Assembly: GCA_900553215.1 (NCBI GenBank)
Contig: USCJ01000093.1
Location: forward strand, 1-5,978
Direction: 5' to 3'
Origin: an uncultured Collinsella sp.
GTDB lineage: Bacteria; Actinomycetota; Coriobacteriia; Coriobacteriales; Coriobacteriaceae
DNA: 5,978 nt
Part shown: positions 1 to 5,642 of the stretch, one piece after another
How positions within the stretch are numbered: the stretch's first letter is position 1
How the letters are laid out: each line of letters opens with the position of its first letter
The notes under the pieces: model-generated
Databases searched by the model: none
What the model was told of the DNA's origin: nothing
What the model saw: only the letters and a program-made list of their open reading frames with translations
Made by a program: the position numbers and the translations under genes

Positions 1-424
1 CCCCGCCGCGCTCGCCCACCTTGGTATCGCCGGTGATAATCTTCACGCCTGCCTCATGTGCCGTTTCGGCCATGGTCTGCACAATCTGGCGCAGCTTGTC
101 CATGGGGTAGCCCTCTTCGAGGATAAAGCCGCATGAGAGGTAGCGCACATTAGCGCCCGAGGTCGCGACGTCGTTGACGGTTCCGCATACGGCGAGTCGG
201 CCGATATTGCCGCCGGGGAAGAACTGCGGCGTTACCACAAAGCTGTCGGTCGACATGGCGATTCGCCCGCTTGCGGGCAGTGCGGCGACACCGGCATCGT
301 TGCCTGCAAGCAGCTCAGGCGACCCAAAGGCATTCAGAAAGACCTCATCGATAATGCGCTTCATCATCTGGCCGCCAGAGCCGTGGCCCAGCAGGACAGT
401 GCTATCGGTGGCAGTACGGGACAT
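1..424 (-). CDS. hypE: Hydrogenase maturation protein HypE, N-terminal part (3' end outside window)
   Basis: HypE is the PurM/AIRS-type ATP-dependent dehydratase that converts a carbamoyl group, placed on its C-terminal Cys by HypF, into a thiocyanate, supplying the CN ligands of the [NiFe] active-site iron. The window holds the first 141 residues of a family usually about 330-350 long. Visible: MSRTATDSTVLLGHGSGGQM at the start with the HypE glycine-rich LGHGSGGQMM (residues 12-21), then STDSFVVTPQFFPGGNIG (58-75), GTVNDVATSGA (81-91) and the nucleotide-site segment ITGDTKVGERGG (130-141). The C-terminal Cys motif lies beyond the left edge. The ATG at 424 is preceded by GGAG (433..436) with an 8-nt spacer. 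It lies 84 nt downstream of the hypD stop, with a small hairpin and a TATAAT sequence in that gap. It is probably in the hyp operon, possibly with its own weak promoter. Identification is firm; only the 5' part can be judged. Confidence 0.96.
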   Translation of the reverse strand, partial: MSRTATDSTVLLGHGSGGQMMKRIIDEVFLNAFGSPELLAGNDAGVAALPASGRIAMSTDSFVVTPQFFPGGNIGRLAVCGTVNDVATSGANVRYLSCGFILEEGYPMDKLRQIVQTMAETAHEAGVKIITGDTKVGERGG

Positions 425-449
425 ATCGAAAACTCCAATCGAGGACGGA

Positions 450-455
450 ATTATA
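450..455 (-). promoter_or_regulatory. Possible internal -10 box ahead of hypE
   Basis: The minus strand reads a perfect TATAAT here, 25 nt upstream of the hypE ATG. The surrounding DNA is GC-rich, which makes the match stand out. No convincing -35 hexamer lies 16-18 nt upstream: the nearest likeness is TCGACG (470..475), 4 of 6 to consensus at only 14 nt, and no TGn extension precedes the box. It may be chance, or a weak internal promoter giving hypE some independent expression. Confidence 0.2.
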
Positions 456-480
456 TGGGTGAGGTGCAGCGTCGACCGGC

Positions 481-502
481 CCGCCGTTCGTTAGAGCGGC
501 GG
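481..502 (-). repeat. Small hairpin in the hypD-hypE gap
   Basis: Perfect 6-bp inverted arms CCGCCG (481..486) and CGGCGG (497..502). On the minus strand the stem can extend past one mismatch by 2 bp to a 4-nt loop. It begins 6 nt beyond the hypD stop. There is no T-tract after it on the minus strand, so it is not a standard intrinsic terminator. It is better read as an intercistronic hairpin that might protect the upstream message or dampen read-through into hypE. Confidence 0.4.
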
Positions 503-508
503 AACCCA

Positions 509-1621
509 TTAGCCTCGGTAGCGGTAGTACGCCGCGCAGCTGCCCTCGGAGCTCACCATGCACGGGCCGACGGGATGTTCGGGCGTGCATGCGCGGCCAA
601 AGAGCGGGCAATTGCTCGGCGTAATGGCCCCGCGCAGCACGTCGCCGCAGCGGCACCCGCGCGGCTCGACCGTCGGCTCAATGGGCACGTCAAAGCGGGC
701 GCCGGCATCAAAGCGCGCGAATTCGGGCCGGATGGAAAGACCCGAGCCGGCAATCGGCCCCAGACCGCGCCATGTGGTGTCGCACGGCTCAAACACCTGC
801 TCGACCAGCTGGCGCGCCACGGGGTTGCCGTCTGCATTGACGCCACGGCGGTAGGCGTTGTCGATTGCGGGCTGCCCCTCAACAACCATCTGGACCAGCA
901 TGCAGATACCCTGCAAGATGTCGACCGGCTCAAATCCCGTTACCACGCCTGGAGTCTTAAACTCATCGACCAAAAAGTCAAAGGGGGCTAAGCCCGTGAT
1001 GGTGGCGACGTGTCCCGGAAGGATAAAGCCGTCGATAGTGGTCTCGGGATCGTTGGCGATGGCGCGCAGCGCCGGCGGCGTGGTCTTGTGGGTGCAATAG
1101 ACCGAGAAGTTCTGGAGTCCGCGTGCATCGGCCTCCAAAATGGCGGCGGCGATGGTGGGCGTCGTGGTCTCAAAGCCGACGCCCATAAAGATGACCGGGC
1201 GATCGGGGTTGTGTTCGGCGATACCGAGTGCATCGAGCGGGGAGTACACAATGCGAATATCGCGCCCCGCCGCCTTTTGCGCGGCGAGCGAGGTAGACGA
1301 CCCGGGCACGCGCATCATGTCGCCAAAGGTGGTGATGATGGCGCCGTCCATCTTGGCGAGCGCGATTGCATGGTCGATATCGCGGTTGGCGGTAACGCAG
1401 ACGGGGCAACCCGGACCGCTCAGCAGTTTGAGCCCGGCAGGCATAATGGAGCGAAAGCCATAGCGACCGATGCTCACGGTGTGCGTGCCGCAGACTTCCA
1501 TAAGGTTGATGGCGCGGTCGCCGACGAGTTCACGGATGCGCTCGATGAGCTCGCGAGCCAGCTTGGGATTGCGAAATGCCGAAAAGTCGATACCGGAGCG
1601 AGCCGGCTGTCCGGCCGCCAC
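509..1621 (-). CDS. hypD: Hydrogenase maturation protein HypD (Fe-S scaffold)
   Basis: HypD forms a complex with HypC on which the Fe(CN)2(CO) moiety is assembled. At 370 residues it is the usual family length (about 370). Conserved catalytic and iron-binding cysteines are present: EVCGTHT with C44, and GPGCPVC with C72 and C75. GVGFETTTPT (147-156), THKTTPP (177-183) and LPGHVATI (201-208) are also typical. The C-terminal region supplies Cys for the [4Fe-4S] cluster: C323, C325, C338, C345, C354 and C362. The start is GTG at 1621, overlapping the hypC TAG by one base (TAGTG). A GGAGG box (1629..1633) with a 7-nt spacer lies inside the hypC end, so the two are translationally coupled, as fits subunits of one complex. 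It acts in the cytoplasm. No truncation or missing key residue is visible. Confidence 0.98.
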   Translation of the reverse strand: MAAGQPARSGIDFSAFRNPKLARELIERIRELVGDRAINLMEVCGTHTVSIGRYGFRSIMPAGLKLLSGPGCPVCVTANRDIDHAIALAKMDGAIITTFGDMMRVPGSSTSLAAQKAAGRDIRIVYSPLDALGIAEHNPDRPVIFMGVGFETTTPTIAAAILEADARGLQNFSVYCTHKTTPPALRAIANDPETTIDGFILPGHVATITGLAPFDFLVDEFKTPGVVTGFEPVDILQGICMLVQMVVEGQPAIDNAYRRGVNADGNPVARQLVEQVFEPCDTTWRGLGPIAGSGLSIRPEFARFDAGARFDVPIEPTVEPRGCRCGDVLRGAITPSNCPLFGRACTPEHPVGPCMVSSEGSCAAYYRYRG

Positions 1622-1881
1622 TAGTAAGCCTCCGCCGGGTTGGTGGCCAGCTGGTCTTCTTCGACCAGTTCGGTCATGGTATTGACGAGCTCGAGTGTCT
1701 CTTGGGCTTCCTGCTCGTCGACAATCTGAATGCCAAAGCCGGCGTGCACGAGAATATAGTCGCCTACCTGTGCCGTCGGCACGAGGCGCAGCGAAACGGG
1801 GCGCTCGATGCCCATCATGTCGACGGTCGCCTTAAGGTCGTCGTCGCGTTTGACCACTTTACCGGGAACGGCAAGGCACAT
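1621..1881 (-). CDS. hypC: Hydrogenase maturation chaperone HypC
   Basis: HypC is a small OB-fold-like chaperone that binds HypD, carries the Fe(CN)2(CO) unit and delivers it to the hydrogenase large-subunit precursor. At 86 residues it is normal for the HypC/HupF family. It begins with the hallmark MCLAVPGKVV; after Met removal Cys2 is the N-terminal iron ligand. The second hallmark VGDYILVHAGFGIQ (39-52) includes the conserved His46. The C-terminal ~30 residues are acidic and helical (DEQEAQETLELVNTMTELVE), as usual. The ATG at 1881 has AAGGGG (1888..1893) at 6 nt. The gene overlaps the hypD GTG start by one base and follows hypF after a 131-bp gap. Recognition by the start motif and context is very secure. 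Confidence 0.98.
   Translation of the reverse strand: MCLAVPGKVVKRDDDLKATVDMMGIERPVSLRLVPTAQVGDYILVHAGFGIQIVDEQEAQETLELVNTMTELVEEDQLATNPAEAY
1629..1633 (-). promoter_or_regulatory. Ribosome binding site fixing the GTG start of hypD
   Basis: The minus strand reads GGAGG, 7 nt before GTG at 1621. Since no ATG lies near the expected HypD N-terminus, this strong Shine-Dalgarno inside the last codons of hypC decides the GTG start and the one-base TAGTG overlap. Confidence 0.85.
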
Positions 1882-2012
1882 AATGTTCCCCTTATATACG
1901 TTTTGCGCTGGATAGGCGCCTAATTACCCATCAGTTGATGGTAGCGCTCGCGGGAGTCACGAGCAAACGCGTTACACCTGTGAGACGGCGGCGCGCAGAC
2001 TGGCAAAACAGC
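1882..2012 (-). other. hypF-hypC intergenic gap with small dyads
   Basis: A 131-bp gap between the hypF stop and hypC start. It holds three small dyads: CCATCA-GT-TGATGG (1928..1941, perfect 6-bp arms), the 10-bp palindrome TAGGCGCCTA (1913..1922), and GCTCG/CGAGC arms (1946..1950, 1960..1964). None is followed by a T-tract on the minus strand, so no terminator is seen. A TATATA near 1895 lies too close to the hypC start to serve as a normal -10 box. hypC is therefore most simply read from the hypF transcript; an operator role for the dyads is only speculation. Confidence 0.35.
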
Positions 2013-4694
2013 CTATCGCGATGCTGTCTGCGCGAGGCGAGCGCGCGCGATCGCCGCCTGACCGTAGGCGATGCAGCCGTCGTTGACGGGCACGGAGTGG
2101 GGAACCAAGACGGTAAGACCTGCGCTTTTGAGCTCGCGGGTGAGGAGCTGGAGTAAAAGGCGGTTCATGAACACGCCGCCCGAGAGCGCGACGGTATCGA
2201 TGCCCTCGCGCGCACAGATTTCGCTGGCGATGCGTGCCGAGGAGCGTGCGACGGCGATGTGGAAGCCGAGCGCGAGCTTGCCGGCAGGCACGCCGGTTTC
2301 AATTCCCTTTAAAAGCGCCTCAAAAAGTGCGTTCTGGTCCAGAACAAAGGGGGCGTCCGAAGCCGCGTGGACAGTTAGTTCAGATTTGTATTTTTTAGAG
2401 CGGCCCTGGTCGGCATAAGTCGTCTGTGGGAACCCTGAATGGGTTGATTCGGGGCATCCGACGGGCATTTTTGCCACAAACGGGGTGCCTTGAGAGCCCT
2501 CTTTGGACCAATCTGAGCCGAAAGCGCTGAATAGGGGGTCTGTATTTAATACAAATCTGAACAAACTGTCCAGTCGCGATGGGTCAAATGCGGAAAAGTT
2601 GGCCCCGATGCCGACAGAATGGGCGATTTCGCCGTTTAGCGCATGCCAGGCGGCGGCCTCGAGCTCGATGGCGGGCTCGCCCTCGTAGGTTGCCTGACCG
2701 CAAATGCCCAAAATCGCGGCCGCGGCATCAAACAGGCGACCCATGCTGCTGGTGCGCGGGCTATTGATGCCGCGCTCAATCATCGCTGCCGTTACGCTGC
2801 GCGTCTGCTTGTCAAGGCTACCCAAGAGCCCCGCGGCCCCCGGGTGCTCGAGCAAGTCGAGTTCGCTGAGCAGGGCAAAGGCATTGCGGCGGGCATCGCG
2901 CACGGATGCGGCGCCACCGGGTAGCGCCCAGGTACGCAAGTGTGCGACGCGCTCAAAATCGGAGAGGCGGACGATAAGAAATTCGCCGCCCCATATGGTG
3001 CCGTCGGTACCGGCGCCCGTGCCGTCGAAGGCAATGCCAAGGACGCGCGTGCCGGGCGCAAGCTGGCCTGCGACAATCGCTTCTGCCATCACGCTCGCGA
3101 TGTGCGCATGATGGTGCTGGACTTCGATAAGCGGCAGATTGTGCTCCCGTGCCTGCTCGCGCGCCCACTGACCCGATAGATAACTGGGGTGTACATCGCA
3201 GGCCAAGGCGGCGGGTGCCAAGTCAAAGAGATCTTCCAAGCGCGTGCGCGCGGCGTTCCAGGCATCGAAGGTCCCGCCGTTTTCAACATCGCCGATATGC
3301 TGCGACACAAAACAGGTTGCCTCGCCGTTCGTCCCTTCACGCGTGAGTGCAATCGTGGCCTTTTGTTGTGGCCCACAGGCGAGCACGCAGGACGGAGTGC
3401 CGTCGAGCGCCGGCAACGGCAGCGGCTGGGGTGCATATCCGCGAGCGCGGCGAACGGGCATAACAGCGCCGTCGACCACGCGTACCAAAGAGTCGTCGTA
3501 GCGCGAGAGGATCGCGCGGTCGTTGCCGAGTAGCGCATCAGCAATGCCGGCGGCAACGAGGTGTTCCCAGGCAAGGTCGTCATCGGTCTCGATGGGCTCT
3601 TCGCTCAGGTTGCCGCTGGTCATGACGAGCGCGTGCATACCGCGGGCTTCTGCCGCGGCAAGCAACAGATGCTGAAACGGGGTGTAGGGGAGCATAACAC
3701 CGAGCTCGGGAAGGTCGTGTGCGACGGACGGTGCGAGCGCGAGGGCGTTGGGAGAACCGCCGCTCTCGCAAGCGGCACGTCGGCGCAGCAGCACAATGGG
3801 GCGAATGCTGCCGGCCAGCAAGCCGCGCTCAATGTCGTTGACATGGCACAGGCGTTCAACGTCGGCAAGGTCGCGCACCATAACGGCAAGCGGCTTGTTG
3901 CTGCGGCGTTTGCGGCGGCGAAGCTCGGCTACCGCCTGCTCGTTGGAGGCGTCGCATGCCAAGTGAAATCCGCCCAGACCCTTGATGGCGACGATGCCGC
4001 CGTTGGCCAGCAGCTCAACACAGCGGTCGATAATGGCGTCGCTGGTCTCGCGCGTGGTGCCGACGGCCAGCGACGCGGCGGCTTCACCCGGCTCATCGCC
4101 CACGCCCGCCTCGCGCCACGTAATATGCGGCCCGCAATCAAAGCAGGCATCGGGTTGCGCGTGAAAACGCCGGTCGAGCGGATTGGCATACTCCGCGGCA
4201 CACTCAGGGCACATGGGAAAACGGTCCATCGAGGTAGCCGCTCGATCGTAAGGCAGCGACTGGATGATGGTAAAGCGCGGCCCGCAGTTGGTGCAGTTGA
4301 TAAAGGGGTAGTGATAGCGTCGGTCGGCGGGGTCGAACAGCTCGCGCAGGCAGTCGTCACAGGTGGCGATATCGGGAGAGATGAGCGTCGTGTGCACGGT
4401 CTGATCCTGCGACGCTACGATACGAAAGGCCCGCTCATCGTCGGCATCCCAAGCGTCGGGCTCCAAGTCTGCGACAGCGACATGCTCAACGCGGGCCGCG
4501 GCCGGCGCGTGCTCCGACAGCGCGGTGACAAATTCGTCGAGTGCCTCGACCGAAGCATGCGCCTCGATGTGCACGCCGTCGCCCGCATTGAGCACCCAGC
4601 CGTAAATGCCATGCGCCATGGCCTCGCGATACACAAACGGTCGCATGCCAACGCCCTGCACAATGCCCGTTACATGAATATGCACATGCCGCAT
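2013..4694 (-). CDS. hypF: Carbamoyltransferase HypF, with an in-frame palindromic-element insert
   Basis: HypF uses carbamoyl phosphate and ATP to make carbamoyl-AMP and transfers the carbamoyl to HypE. Domains in order: acylphosphatase-like (residues 1-~92; VQGVGMRPF 12-20 with R18, N36); two zinc fingers C112xxC115-x18-C134xxC137 and C162xxC165-x18-C184xxC187; YrdC-like (about 215-420; KGLGGFHLACD 238-248, NKPLAVMVRD 266-275, MTSGNLSEEPI 358-368); and Kae1-like carbamoyltransferase (about 430-893; HPSY 502-505, VQHHHAH 525-531, FDGTGAGTDG 556-565, ALSGGVFMNR 836-845). All key motifs are intact. At 893 residues it is well above the usual ~750-800, mainly because residues ~708-776 are encoded by a repeat element (2368..2572). 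Removing it gives about 825. The ATG at 4694 with GAGGGG at 6 nt was chosen over a TTG 27 nt upstream that lies inside the palindrome. It may still be active if the insert loops out. Confidence 0.95.
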   Translation of the reverse strand: MRHVHIHVTGIVQGVGMRPFVYREAMAHGIYGWVLNAGDGVHIEAHASVEALDEFVTALSEHAPAAARVEHVAVADLEPDAWDADDERAFRIVASQDQTVHTTLISPDIATCDDCLRELFDPADRRYHYPFINCTNCGPRFTIIQSLPYDRAATSMDRFPMCPECAAEYANPLDRRFHAQPDACFDCGPHITWREAGVGDEPGEAAASLAVGTTRETSDAIIDRCVELLANGGIVAIKGLGGFHLACDASNEQAVAELRRRKRRSNKPLAVMVRDLADVERLCHVNDIERGLLAGSIRPIVLLRRRAACESGGSPNALALAPSVAHDLPELGVMLPYTPFQHLLLAAAEARGMHALVMTSGNLSEEPIETDDDLAWEHLVAAGIADALLGNDRAILSRYDDSLVRVVDGAVMPVRRARGYAPQPLPLPALDGTPSCVLACGPQQKATIALTREGTNGEATCFVSQHIGDVENGGTFDAWNAARTRLEDLFDLAPAALACDVHPSYLSGQWAREQAREHNLPLIEVQHHHAHIASVMAEAIVAGQLAPGTRVLGIAFDGTGAGTDGTIWGGEFLIVRLSDFERVAHLRTWALPGGAASVRDARRNAFALLSELDLLEHPGAAGLLGSLDKQTRSVTAAMIERGINSPRTSSMGRLFDAAAAILGICGQATYEGEPAIELEAAAWHALNGEIAHSVGIGANFSAFDPSRLDSLFRFVLNTDPLFSAFGSDWSKEGSQGTPFVAKMPVGCPESTHSGFPQTTYADQGRSKKYKSELTVHAASDAPFVLDQNALFEALLKGIETGVPAGKLALGFHIAVARSSARIASEICAREGIDTVALSGGVFMNRLLLQLLTRELKSAGLTVLVPHSVPVNDGCIAYGQAAIARARLAQTASR
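2368..2572. mobile_element. MITE-like palindromic element inside hypF
   Basis: The ends are 25-bp inverted repeats at 2368..2392 and 2548..2572 with one mismatch. The outer 9 bases read TGGACAGTT, and the inner part GTTCAGATTTGTATT is identical in both arms. Weaker symmetry continues about 14 bp further in. Inside are more inverted repeats: cgtctgtgg/ccacaaacg (2421..2429, 2474..2482, one mismatch), AACCC-TGAAT-GGGTT (2431..2445) and GGCA-TTTT-TGCC (2464..2475). It has no transposase frame of useful size, so if mobile it moved in trans. It is AT-richer than the flanking hypF, and the encoded residues (708-776 of HypF) match no HypF motif. Flanks GCCGCG (2362..2367) and GTCGCG (2573..2578) are a 5-of-6 direct repeat, but this is not a convincing target duplication. 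The family is not recognised. Confidence 0.82.
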
Positions 4695-4700
4695 GCGACA

Positions 4701-4706
4701 CCCCTC
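4701..4706 (-). promoter_or_regulatory. Ribosome binding site fixing the ATG start of hypF
   Basis: The minus strand reads GAGGGG, 6 nt before ATG 4694. It supports MRHVHIHVTG as the true N-terminus, which also matches where the acylphosphatase domain normally begins. The in-frame TTG at 4721 has no comparable box and sits in the palindrome. Confidence 0.8.
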
Positions 4707-4715
4707 ATCAAAACC

Positions 4716-4793
4716 GACCAAAAAAGGACAGGTTAATTTTGGTAGGTAAAACTTCTAAACCTGCCAAAACAAACCTGTCCCTTTTTGGCAGGT
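4716..4793. repeat. REP-like long palindrome between nikR and hypF; possible terminator or attenuator
   Basis: Two 32-nt arms (4716..4747 and 4759..4790) are complementary at 27 of 32 positions around an 11-nt loop; several mismatches become G-U pairs in RNA. Within the arms, GGACAGGTT (4726..4734) faces AACCTGTCC (4772..4780). On the minus strand the stem ends in TTTTTT, like an intrinsic terminator of nikR; the plus strand likewise ends in CTTTTT. An 11-bp unit TTTTGGYAGGT occurs three times in alternating orientation (4737..4747, 4759..4769 inverted, 4783..4793). The middle copy can pair with either neighbour, and its match to 4783..4793 is perfect. The hypF ribosome binding site lies only 10 nt past the element, so hypF needs read-through or a promoter inside it. 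The layout resembles dispersed REP repeats; copy number cannot be judged here. Confidence 0.75.
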
Positions 4794-4811
4794 GCGCTGC
4801 GGGAAATCCCA

Positions 4812-5321
4812 CTATAGCCCCAGGCTTTGCTTGGTGGCGGCGCAGGTGAGCTCGCCGTGCTTAACGCCGCGTAGGCCCAGCAGTCGGTCGGCCAGTTCGT
4901 AGACGCGCTCGCCGCGACCCTTGAGCGCCAGAATCTCCAGACAGTTGTGGTGATCCAGATGCACATGCATCGTCGATACGATCTCGTCGGTGTAGTCGTG
5001 CTGCACCTCGTCCAGACGGCGCGTCAGGTCGCCGGTGTGGTGGTCGTAGATCATGGTGAGCGACCCGATGACCTGCTCGTTAGGCGTGCGCATCTGCTCC
5101 TTGGCGATCGAGGCGCGAATCAAATCGCGGACTGCCTCGGAGCGGTTGGCCACGTCGCCGCGGCGCGCGATCTGCTCGTCAAAGCGGCGCAGTAGGTCAT
5201 CGGGCGCGGTGACCGAAAAACGGACCAGCTCGGAGCCGCCGCCGCAACGGCAGCTCGCCTCATCGCCCGTGCCGTTGCAGTGGTCGTGCCCACAGCCGTG
5301 CGCGTGTTCGTGCTCGGACAC
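4812..5321 (-). CDS. nikR: Nickel-responsive regulator NikR with His/Cys-rich N-terminal tail
   Basis: NikR is a tetrameric ribbon-helix-helix repressor that binds Ni(II) and controls nickel uptake or nickel-enzyme genes. Residues ~32-73 are the RHH DNA-binding domain (LVRFSVTAPDDLL, then NRSEAVRDLIR); R34, S36 and T38 occupy the positions of E. coli R3, T5 and T7, which contact DNA. Residues ~84-165 are the ACT-like nickel domain. The square-planar site is complete: H108, H119, H121 and C127 all align with E. coli H76, H87, H89 and C95 at a constant offset of 32. GVKHGELTC matches the family C-terminus. Odd: residues 1-30 are an extension with five His and four Cys. The GTG at 5321 is the only ATG/GTG/TTG before the RHH domain, and an in-frame stop lies just upstream, so the tail is probably real. 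One nt separates it from the preceding gene's stop. No clear Shine-Dalgarno is seen, suggesting coupling. Confidence 0.93.
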   Translation of the reverse strand: MSEHEHAHGCGHDHCNGTGDEASCRCGGGSELVRFSVTAPDDLLRRFDEQIARRGDVANRSEAVRDLIRASIAKEQMRTPNEQVIGSLTMIYDHHTGDLTRRLDEVQHDYTDEIVSTMHVHLDHHNCLEILALKGRGERVYELADRLLGLRGVKHGELTCAATKQSLGL

Positions 5322-5322
5322 C

Positions 5323-5571
5323 CTACACCAGCTTCACGGAGCCGACGGAGTTGTGGTCGGCCTCGATGGCCTCCTCGTAGCCCTCGAGCGCGTCGTGCGC
5401 CTCGTGCAGCGCGGCCATGGCGGCCTCAAGCTTGGCGCCGATGCGCTCCATATCAAAGTTCTCGGTCGCATGCAGCAGCTGATGGCTCCACTCGTGGGCG
5501 AGTTCGATGGTGTCGTCGACCTGCTTGACGCTCATGGCAAGCTGGCTCATGTTCATTCCGACGTCATGCAT
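5323..5571 (-). CDS. Small His-rich helical protein of unknown function, coupled to nikR
   Basis: An 82-residue cytoplasmic protein that I do not recognise. It has no signal peptide or membrane segment. The composition suggests two amphipathic helices (about 8-36 and 41-72) separated near NFD (38-40), i.e. a helical hairpin, acidic overall. Seven His residues are present (2, 26, 30, 34, 56, 59, 73). H26, H30 and H34 are spaced i, i+4, i+8 and would line one helix face, with H56xxH59 on the second helix. This could be a metal site, but that is inference. The ATG at 5571 has a strong AAGGAG (5579..5584) 7 nt away, so it is very likely expressed. Its TAG stop is one nt before the nikR GTG, implying one transcript and linked translation. 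A role in nickel sensing or storage is suggested only by its neighbour. Confidence 0.8.
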   Translation of the reverse strand: MHDVGMNMSQLAMSVKQVDDTIELAHEWSHQLLHATENFDMERIGAKLEAAMAALHEAHDALEGYEEAIEADHNSVGSVKLV

Positions 5572-5578
5572 GGGAAAT

Positions 5579-5584
5579 CTCCTT
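5579..5584 (-). promoter_or_regulatory. Strong ribosome binding site of the small His-rich gene
   Basis: The minus strand reads AAGGAG, 7 nt before the ATG at 5571. This is the best Shine-Dalgarno at the head of this transcript and the main evidence that the small gene is translated and that the first of its two nearby ATG codons is used. Confidence 0.8.
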
Positions 5585-5610
5585 ATGCTCGGGGCAATCC
5601 AGTGGTTCAG

Positions 5611-5616
5611 ATTCTA
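5611..5616 (-). promoter_or_regulatory. Candidate -10 box for the small gene-nikR(-hyp) transcript
   Basis: The minus strand reads TAGAAT (5 of 6 to TATAAT), 39 nt upstream of the small gene's ATG and just past the trx terminator, where a promoter is needed. The -35 region is poor (GGTAGC at 17 nt). A short GCCC/GGGC dyad (5621..5633) lies in the spacer and could be an operator or chance. The E. coli NikR operator halves GTATGA and TCATAC are not seen here, so autoregulation cannot be claimed. Confidence 0.3.
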
Positions 5617-5642
5617 CTACGCCCGCGCAGGGCGCTACCGCA

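Noticed and set aside
1010..1624. Plus-strand open frame opposite hypD
   Set aside because: Shadow of the conserved HypD frame; no recognisable domain or ribosome binding site.
1890..1900. TATATA just upstream of hypC as a -10 box
   Set aside because: Transcription would start within or after the hypC ribosome binding site, giving an unusable leader.
2362..2578. Target-site duplication GCCGCG / GTCGCG around the hypF element
   Set aside because: Five of six bases match in a GC-rich region, and 205 plus 6 would shift the frame, so it does not support a clean 6-bp duplication.
4695..4721. Longer hypF frame starting with TTG at 4721 (nine additional residues)
   Set aside because: The TTG lies inside the palindrome without a ribosome binding site, while ATG 4694 has GAGGGG at 6 nt and matches the usual HypF N-terminus.
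3561..4736. Long plus-strand open frame (391 codons) opposite hypF
   Set aside because: It is antisense to fully motif-supported HypF domains, shows no recognisable motif, and arises from GC-rich codon bias on the opposite strand.
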